Below are positions 54,817 through 59,186 of a stretch of DNA of 59,186 nt, piece after piece. Source of the stretch: JAGXTF01 sp038317095. GTDB taxonomy: Bacteria; Bacteroidota; Bacteroidia; NS11-12g; UBA955. The translations under genes were made by a program, and so were the position numbers. Under the pieces are notes generated by a model that made no database searches, was not told the DNA's origin, and saw only the letters and a list, made by a program, of their open reading frames with translations. Numbering within the stretch: position 1 is the stretch's first letter; each line of letters begins with the position of its first letter. The DNA lies in assembly GCA_038317095.1 (NCBI GenBank), contig JBBQBB010000015.1, positions 1-59,186 on the forward strand, read 5' to 3'.

Positions 54817-55224
54817 TTAGGGCTTTTTATAAATAGATGTATATATTTTACAGGGCAAAAGCAGGAGTTTTTCTGTAAATACAATTCCTACCCCATTAAC
54901 ATTTGTGCTCACCGGTCCGTATAGATCATACATGTATTTGCGATTCACGTTTAATTGTTGACCAAAGGAATCGCCTGCAATTACCGTATAATTTTTAAAC
55001 TTGGACCATGTATTTATAATAATGTTACCCTCTCTATGCGTATTGAGAATAAACATGTGCAATTTTACTTCCATAGAGGCCTTGTTCACAAAAACAAAAG
55101 TTGTCATGGTGTCTTTGCAGTTTTTATCAGTGCCTTTAACAACTGCGGAAGATGATTTTTGACCGCAGGAAAATAGGCTGGATAACGCTAACGCAAAACA
55201 AAGGAATGGGGATATTTTCATCAT
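54817..55224 (-). CDS. Small lipoprotein of unknown function
   Basis: This is a 135-residue predicted lipoprotein: hydrophobic segment FLCFALALSSLFSC with the lipobox Cys at residue 20. The mature part is beta-rich (TTFVFVNKASMEVKLHMFIL, GNIIINTWSKFKNYTVIAG, RKYMYDLYGPVS). I do not recognise the family. It starts directly after a -7 box (1 nt), so it is probably transcribed leaderless. Nothing nearby suggests its job; the next gene downstream is the OmpA lipoprotein. Confidence 0.7.
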   Translation of the reverse strand: MMKISPFLCFALALSSLFSCGQKSSSAVVKGTDKNCKDTMTTFVFVNKASMEVKLHMFILNTHREGNIIINTWSKFKNYTVIAGDSFGQQLNVNRKYMYDLYGPVSTNVNGVGIVFTEKLLLLPCKIYTSIYKKP

Positions 55225-55552
55225 GCGAAAATAGTAAAAAAGAGATGAAATATATATTCTTTTTCTATTTTTTGGTTCGTATAAACGGATGCCAATACGC
55301 CAATAAGAATAGATAAAGAATTAGAGGCAGTTGAAACCGTTTTTAATTGCAGGAAGCACACTTCAATGGAATTAAAATATTGGCTAAAATAGTTGAAATT
55401 TATTAGGGACTTCTTAAATAGAATATTTGAAAATTATGCTTTATTCAATATTCAGCACCTGCATTGAGCCAAGAATCGCACAGTGCTCTAAAAATGAACA
55501 GTATCTGGTTTTAATTAAATCTCTTCTGTTGCCATTGATATTTTCAAATATC
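55225..55552. other. Intergenic region, no gene seen
   Basis: These 328 nt lie between the small lipoprotein and the unknown helical protein. Apart from the -7 box at its edge I see no frame, hairpin or repeat of note. AT-rich. Confidence 0.4.
55226..55233 (-). promoter_or_regulatory. -7 promoter box for the small lipoprotein
   Basis: The minus strand reads TATTTTCG, followed by a single C and then the ATG. The spacing implies transcription starting at or just inside the start codon. Confidence 0.42.
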
Positions 55553-56335
55553 TTACATTTTCCTCAAATTTCCAACTTCCCATTTCACCCTATCCACCAT
55601 GCTCCAGAAAATTGTTTTACTGAAAACAGCAGGGTCCTTTAGTTCCATGGCTTGCAAAAGGTATGTGTTTATGATTTGAAAAATGCGGTTGAAAGAAGTG
55701 AATCCGTGGTCTAGACTGGCGCCGGGTAGGCAGACTTTGATGAGCTCTAGGTGCAGTTTAGCCAATAGAACCAAACGATCTTGCATGAATAGCAGCATGA
55801 TGCCGCTTTCGTCTTTGGCGTTTTCATTGTTTATTTTAAAACTCCAGAGGATTGATTCATACTCGGTTCGTAGCTTCAAAATACAGTGTTTGCGGTGTTT
55901 CTCGGCAAATTGGTTCATGGGATGCCCAGGCGATTCGTTCCAAACAATCAGCCTGTCAGAATGGTTAATTAAATTGAACAAGTGTTGATCTCTCCGGATA
56001 GCATAAGCATGCATAATTTCTTTTTCAATGTTTCGTATATCAGCGCGAATTTTAAAAATATCTTTTTCGGTTAAATTGTCTTTAAAGATCTGTTCCATCC
56101 ATGCTGACAATGTCTTGTTTTGTTCGTCAGAAGCGGCAGGCAACTGTTTTAAGTCTTCCTGTTCCAAGGAATAAATGGAAAGAATTCGGTAGCCCAAATC
56201 ATCCACTTCTTTTACCAAACTTGTGGCTTCAATTTTCAGATCAAAATCACCCTCAAAGCCCCATTCTTTATTTGCCAAAATGTTCAGTGCGTTTAACAAC
56301 ACATGTATGCGACTGCGGTCTATTTGATTGTCCAT
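55553..56335 (-). CDS. Unknown helical protein divergent from the WYL regulator
   Basis: This is a 260-residue soluble protein with no signal or membrane segment; I do not recognise the family. It appears almost entirely helical and moderately charged: LLNALNILANKEWGFEGDF, KIRADIRNIEKEIMHAYAIR, LFMQDRLVLLAKLHLELIK. Two Cys and several Trp are scattered with no motif pattern. I chose ATG 56335; a TTG at 56356 would add 7 residues. It is transcribed away from the WYL regulator across 329 nt holding inverted repeats, so the two may share regulation. The locus resembles accessory or defence gene arrangements, but the function is unknown. Confidence 0.7.
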   Translation of the reverse strand: MDNQIDRSRIHVLLNALNILANKEWGFEGDFDLKIEATSLVKEVDDLGYRILSIYSLEQEDLKQLPAASDEQNKTLSAWMEQIFKDNLTEKDIFKIRADIRNIEKEIMHAYAIRRDQHLFNLINHSDRLIVWNESPGHPMNQFAEKHRKHCILKLRTEYESILWSFKINNENAKDESGIMLLFMQDRLVLLAKLHLELIKVCLPGASLDHGFTSFNRIFQIINTYLLQAMELKDPAVFSKTIFWSMVDRVKWEVGNLRKM

Positions 56336-56400
56336 GCGGCAAATGAACTTGTTCAAACCGCATGGTATTTGCGGAGTAAATCAAACTCTACTCTTCTTCC

Positions 56401-56453
56401 ATATTATCATTTATTCGATAAAGTGATAATATAGCTTTTTATATTATCACTTT
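56401..56453. promoter_or_regulatory. 14-bp inverted repeat plus extra half-site (operator-like)
   Basis: AAAGTGATAATATA (56420-56433) is the exact reverse complement of 56440-56453, with a 6-nt spacer. A further near-copy of the half-site, ATATTATCATTT, lies at 56401-56412. Three half-sites ATATTATCA-type in 53 nt between two divergent genes suit a dimeric regulator such as the WYL protein. Alternatively it is an AT-rich terminator-like hairpin. Confidence 0.5.
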
Positions 56454-56611
56454 GGCTTAACTGCAAACGATTTAACCCATGCACATTTGACATTTATAAA
56501 AAAGCCTTGCGACCCCGCTTGGCGGATTTTGCAGTGCGCGGAACTCAGTCAATGAAGTGACTGTGTGGAAAGGATGTGAGGTGGCAAAGCACCATAAAAT
56601 CTGTAAGCTTT

Positions 56612-56646
56612 TTTGGTTACTTTTTGGGCGCCAAAAAGTAACCAAA
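56612..56646. repeat. 16-bp perfect palindrome with 3-nt loop, end of a structured element
   Basis: 16 bp at 56612-56627 (TTTGGTTACTTTTTGG) pair with 56631-56646 around GCG. The preceding 56500-56610 is unusually GC-rich and holds more small hairpins (CAGTCA..TGACTG at 56546-56563, GGTG..CACC nearby). The block ends 18 nt before the WYL ATG. It looks like an inserted palindromic element; copies elsewhere cannot be checked here. Confidence 0.5.
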
Positions 56647-56652
56647 CGTACC

Positions 56653-56660
56653 TATATTCG
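56653..56660 (+). promoter_or_regulatory. -7 promoter box for the WYL regulator
   Basis: TATATTCG, then 4 nt (CCAC) and the ATG at 56665. It resembles the box of the DUF5995 gene almost exactly. It sets the start of the WYL gene at 56665 rather than 56557. Confidence 0.45.
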
Positions 56661-56664
56661 CCAC

Positions 56665-57663
56665 ATGCCTGCCAATAAAGATGCCCTTTCCCGCTACAGA
56701 ATCATAGACCAAGCCCTGCGCAACAAGCAAAAGCAATTTCCTACTAAAAAAGAATTGATTGATTTGATTGAAAATCATACTGGGTTTCAAATTGGCGATC
56801 GCACGCTGGAAAAAGACATGCAGGACATGCGTGAGGATTCGGGTTTGAATTATTTTGCCCCCATAAAATTCGACAAAATAAAAAAAGGCTATTTTTATAC
56901 CGAAGCCAATTATTCAATAACGGGGATACCCATCAGCGAAGAAGACATAAAAAGATTAAAATTCGCAGCCAAAATATTCACCCGTTTTAAAGGCGTGCCT
57001 TACTTGGCAGAATTGTATCGCCCAATAGAGCAACTCGACCGCATCATTCGTGTGGGGAAATCAACAGGACAATGGGTTGACAACAGCATTGTGCAACTGG
57101 AAGTGCCAGAACAAATGCACGATATGGAAATGTTTGAATTGTTCATCAAATCCATTCTCAAAAAACGAGTGGTGCAGATTCGATACCAGGCTTTTGGAAA
57201 AAAAGAAAGTAAACCCTTTTTAATTCATCCATACCTTTTAAAAGAATACAAAAACCGATGGTATTTGGTGGCTCAAAATGCCAATTTTGAAGAGATTCGT
57301 ATCTATGGTTTGGATAGAATTACAAGTGCCAAAGATTTGAAAGAAAAGCACACAGAATCATTTGACGCAGATGCTTATTTCCAATACTCTTTGGGCATCA
57401 CTGTTTTCAATGGCGAAGAGCCTGCCGACATAGAATTGCTATTTTCGCCAAACGATGCTCCCTATATACTATCCAACCGCATACACCATACCCAAAACGT
57501 ACTTAAAAATGACGAGAAGGGTTTGAAAATTGGACTTATGTTGCACCCATCCTACGAACTCACCATGCTCATTCGCGGCTATGGCAGCGGGGTAAAAGTA
57601 TTAAAACCAAAGTGGCTGGAGGAAGAGATAAAAAATGATGCGCTAAAGGTAGCTGAGAAATAA
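56665..57663 (+). CDS. WYL-domain transcriptional regulator
   Basis: This is a 332-residue regulator. The N-terminus (RYRIIDQALRNKQKQFPTKKELIDLIEN, about 9-36, then QIGDRTLEKDMQDMR) is a winged helix-turn-helix. The WYL domain follows at about 170-260 (IRYQAFGKKESKPFLIHPYLLKEYKNRWYLVAQN), containing the diagnostic RWYLVA segment. A C-terminal extension (LMLHPSYELTMLIRGYGSGVKVL, then PKWLEEEI) matches the WCX domain. WYL domains bind nucleic acid or nucleotides, and many regulate phage-defence systems or respond to DNA damage. I chose ATG 56665, because the 36-residue upstream extension lies in the palindromic element. It is divergent from an unknown helical protein and followed by a broken nuclease gene. 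Confidence 0.9.
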   Translation: MPANKDALSRYRIIDQALRNKQKQFPTKKELIDLIENHTGFQIGDRTLEKDMQDMREDSGLNYFAPIKFDKIKKGYFYTEANYSITGIPISEEDIKRLKFAAKIFTRFKGVPYLAELYRPIEQLDRIIRVGKSTGQWVDNSIVQLEVPEQMHDMEMFELFIKSILKKRVVQIRYQAFGKKESKPFLIHPYLLKEYKNRWYLVAQNANFEEIRIYGLDRITSAKDLKEKHTESFDADAYFQYSLGITVFNGEEPADIELLFSPNDAPYILSNRIHHTQNVLKNDEKGLKIGLMLHPSYELTMLIRGYGSGVKVLKPKWLEEEIKNDALKVAEK

Positions 57664-57672
57664 TGCACCCAC

Positions 57673-58330
57673 ATGAAAATTGCCAACTGGAATATTGAAC
57701 GCTAAAAATAAAAATAAACTGCACTAAATTGTAGAGAATATAAATAAAACAGATACGGATATTCTCATTTTAAGGGAGACAGATTCACAAGTTCTTTTAC
57801 CCCAATACCCTTTTCAGGCAACCACTCCCTCGTTGGGTGGAATTCGTCTAGGGTATTATAAGGTCACCGAAAATAGGGTTACGATTTATAGCAAATATGA
57901 AATTGTAAATCAATATATAACCTATGACAAATACAACTGTTTGTGCGCGGAATTAAAAACGCTAATGGGCAATTTAAGGGCTTATGGAAACATCATTGGC
58001 ATCTACGGAAACCGTCATCCCAACTTTAATGAAGATATGTACAACGGCTTTTGGACTTTAAAAAATACAGTATCCATAACAACCTATGCATCTCAGGTGA
58101 TTTCAAAATCAGCTTTTGCGACAATTAATATATTTCCAAAACAGGGCGTGAATCTTTGGTATAGTCTTTTACAGAAAACGGCATTAAAAACCTTACCCAA
58201 GATATTCCTGAATGCATTGACCATATTGTCATATCATCGAAATTCAGCCGAGAAAAGGAAATACAGGTTTTTGAGTGGAATGCGGAAAAACGGTTGTAGG
58301 ATCATAAGGGGGGGTAATGGTGAAGATTGA
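57673..58330 (+). pseudogene. Degraded endonuclease/exonuclease/phosphatase family gene
   Basis: Pieces of an EEP-family Mg-dependent phosphoesterase can be read in three frames. ATG 57673 begins MKIANWNIER (motif WN), then hits stops at once. A shifted frame continues TDILILRETDSQVLLPQYPF (catalytic Glu region) and goes on through SKYEIVNQY and GIYGNRHPNFNED. Another frame carries ISGDFKISFCDN (the GDxN-type motif with Asn replaced by Lys), with internal TAA and TAG, then DIPECIDHIVISSKF and QVFEWNAEKRL, TAG, DHKG. The final DHK-type motif is followed by a run of seven G that shifts the frame again. At least four separate lesions show long-standing decay. The remaining 165-codon frame starting at a TTG (57833) is a mosaic and not a real gene. 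It starts 9 nt after the WYL gene stop. Confidence 0.85.
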
Positions 58331-58450
58331 CTTTCTTTCTTTGCCCCAAACTTCCTGAATCAGAAGTCAAGGTATCGCAGTGAAAATTCTCTAGCCAATG
58401 TTGTGCAACACAAAATGTTACGTAAATTGTTGTACAAATGTTTAGAAAGG

Positions 58451-58477
58451 AAAAGGCTTCATCTCTTGAAGCTTTTT
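58451..58477. terminator. Terminator-like hairpin downstream of the EEP pseudogene
   Basis: AAAAGGCTTCA pairs with TGAAGCTTTTT around TCTCT (one G-T pair). The plus-strand side ends in five T residues, the minus-strand side in four. It fits as a terminator for the WYL-side plus-strand transcript. Confidence 0.55.
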
Positions 58478-58490
58478 CTCCTGTATGGCG

Positions 58491-58504
58491 CACACGTAGG
58501 GATT
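58491..58504. repeat. Partial copy of the tRNA-Arg 3' end (direct repeat)
   Basis: CACACGTAGGGATT here matches CACGCGTAGGGATT at 58668-58681 (tRNA acceptor and T-arm) in 13 of 14 positions, same orientation, 177 nt apart. It resembles the end-duplication left by tRNA-targeted integration, but is short. Confidence 0.35.
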
Positions 58505-58651
58505 ACCTGCGGTGATCCCCGACTTTGCAGAAGTCAAAATGTCCGAAGCCATTTCATGGAAATGGCTGTTTTTATTTGCCCTTACCCACTCTTGAGCAAG
58601 CTCAGATATGGGTAAGGGCAAATAAAAACGCCTTTGCTATCGCAAAGGCGT
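58505..58651. repeat. Array of consecutive hairpins next to tRNA-Arg
   Basis: Between the two tRNA-end copies, hairpins follow each other: GACTT..AAGTC (58521-58535), AGCCATTTC..GAAATGGCT (58547-58567, 3-nt loop), a 21-bp perfect inverted repeat (58568-58588 with 58609-58629, which itself encloses TGAGC..GCTCA), then ACGCCTTTGC..GCAAAGGCGT (58628-58651). Only the last is clearly a terminator. The rest are unexplained; possible small palindromic mobile element or structured RNA. Confidence 0.55.
58628..58651 (-). terminator. Rho-independent terminator of tRNA-Arg
   Basis: On the minus strand a 10-bp stem (ACGCCTTTGC with its complement, 4-nt loop) begins 14 nt beyond the tRNA 3' end and runs into TTTTTATTT. 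Confidence 0.7.
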
Positions 58652-58665
58652 CGTTCATTCATTCG

Positions 58666-58739
58666 TGCACGCGTAGGGATTCGAACCCCAAACCTCCTGA
58701 TCCGTAGTCAGGTGCTCTATCCAATTGAGCTACGCATAC
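58666..58739 (-). tRNA. tRNA-Arg (anticodon ACG)
   Basis: 74 nt on the minus strand. Acceptor GTATGCG pairs with CGCGTGC (two G-T pairs), D-arm GCTC..AGAGC-type, anticodon stem CCTGA/TCAGG with loop CTACGGA (anticodon ACG), and T-arm with TTCGAAT. The discriminator is A and CCA is not encoded. The A34 of ACG is normally deaminated to inosine, reading CGU, CGC and CGA. Transcribed toward the hairpin array. Confidence 0.96.
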
Positions 58740-58794
58740 TTGAATTGGGTTGCAAAAGTACGCTTTTTGTTGAATTTTCAAATAGTAGCACGCC

Positions 58795-59186
58795 TTATTT
58801 AGTGTAATTATTTTTCAGCATTTCTTTGGCATCTTTCATTAGCTTATTGGCATAAATAAAGCTATTCAACGATTCTTCTTCTGTTTCAAGAATATTCTGA
58901 CTATTGCCTTCCCACATTTTTTTGCCTTTGTATAAGAACATGATGTATTCGCCCATAGTAATTACCGAATTCATGTCGTGTGTTACTACAATGGTTGTAG
59001 TGTTGTATTCTTTGGTGATTTCGTGAATCAGATCATCTATCAAAATCGAAGTTTGTGGATCAAGACCAGAGTTGGGTTCGTCACAAAATAAGTATTTAGG
59101 ATTCAGCACAATAGCTCGAGCTATTCCGACACGTTTTTTCATTCCACCACTTAGTTCTGAAGGCATTTTTTTGTTAGAACCTTCCA
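58795..59186 (-). CDS. ABC transporter ATP-binding protein (MlaF-like), C-terminal part
   Basis: This is the C-terminal half of an ABC ATPase, truncated by the window end. Seen: signature motif LSGGMKKRVGIARAI, Walker B YLFCDEPNSGLDP, and the H-loop VVTHDM. The Walker A and Q-loop lie outside. LSGGMKKR and the DEPNSGLDP form are typical of the MlaF family, which with MlaE and MlaD moves phospholipids between membranes; that assignment is by pattern and could be another ABC importer. The frame continues past 59186 without a stop (reading EGSNKKM before the MPSELSGG). The tail is long and charged (KLMKDAKEMLKNNYTK). Confidence 0.8.
   Translation of the reverse strand, partial: EGSNKKMPSELSGGMKKRVGIARAIVLNPKYLFCDEPNSGLDPQTSILIDDLIHEITKEYNTTTIVVTHDMNSVITMGEYIMFLYKGKKMWEGNSQNILETEEESLNSFIYANKLMKDAKEMLKNNYTK

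Noticed and set aside
56557..56664. Longer N-terminus of the WYL regulator
   Set aside because: It lies in the palindromic element before the -7 box and gives a non-conserved sequence.
57833..58330. 165-codon frame as a real gene
   Set aside because: It joins an in-frame EEP piece to out-of-frame sequence; the true family reading switches frames.
1..59186. UGA read as a sense codon across the genome
   Set aside because: TGA ends several intact genes here (the DUF3109, desaturase, anti-sigma and paralog 1 genes), so the code is standard.

Overview
The window reads as chromosomal DNA of an AT-rich member of the Bacteroidota. Evidence seen in the sequence: type IX secretion (T9SS) C-terminal sorting domains on four large secreted proteins, a bacillithiol deacetylase (BshB1), a mitochondrial-type aconitase, a UbiA-family GGGP-type prenyltransferase, AsmA and OmpA envelope proteins, few Shine-Dalgarno sequences, and many copies of the Bacteroidota sigma-factor -7 box (TAnnTTTG or TAnnTTCG) a few bases before start codons. 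I cannot place it below phylum.

Layout. 1-1461: the 5' part of a type I restriction-modification operon on the minus strand (XRE regulator, then hsdM broken by an in-frame TGA). 1462-5047: a gene-poor stretch with a possible decayed small ORF, then a VWA-fold secreted protein, bshB1 and an M28 lipoprotein peptidase. 5149-11587: a tight plus-strand operon of six genes (yicC, tag, two paralogous erythromycin-esterase-like secreted proteins, pssA, purE), followed by a DUF3109 gene behind a strong palindrome. 12214-14791: a minus-strand group (CPBP protease, ruvX, def, UbiA prenyltransferase). 14834-20038: a PKD-repeat giant with a type B T9SS signal. 20136-25285: an accessory island with a DUF5995 gene interrupted by TGA, a single-chain type IIG restriction-methylation enzyme with a near-perfect Bacteroidota promoter, and, 2 nt after it, a putAbiC-like abortive-infection membrane protein. 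25590-34363: core genes (groL-groS, AsmA, sterol-desaturase family, aconitase). 34578-41657: a 2359-residue adhesin-like T9SS substrate with its promoter and a strong terminator, then ruvC and an ECF-type sigma / anti-sigma pair. 44747-55224: M4 metalloprotease and BNR-propeller T9SS substrates, argS, an SRPBCC protein, rlmH, an OmpA-family lipoprotein and a small lipoprotein. 55553-58665: a second accessory patch with an unknown helical protein divergent from a WYL regulator, palindromic operator-like sites, a wrecked endonuclease/exonuclease/phosphatase gene and a dense array of hairpins next to tRNA-Arg(ACG). The window ends inside an MlaF-like ABC ATPase.

How it fits together. Most genes are housekeeping or envelope and secretion functions. 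The accessory content is antiviral or mobile in flavour: two restriction-modification loci (one broken), an abortive-infection-like partner, a WYL regulator of the kind often found controlling defence genes, and a set of disrupted genes. The best candidates for something undescribed are the type IIG + putAbiC pair, the paralogous esterase-like pair in which one copy has lost the conserved Glu/His motif, the hairpin array between a tRNA and a partial copy of its 3' end, and the WYL/unknown-protein locus with its inverted repeats.
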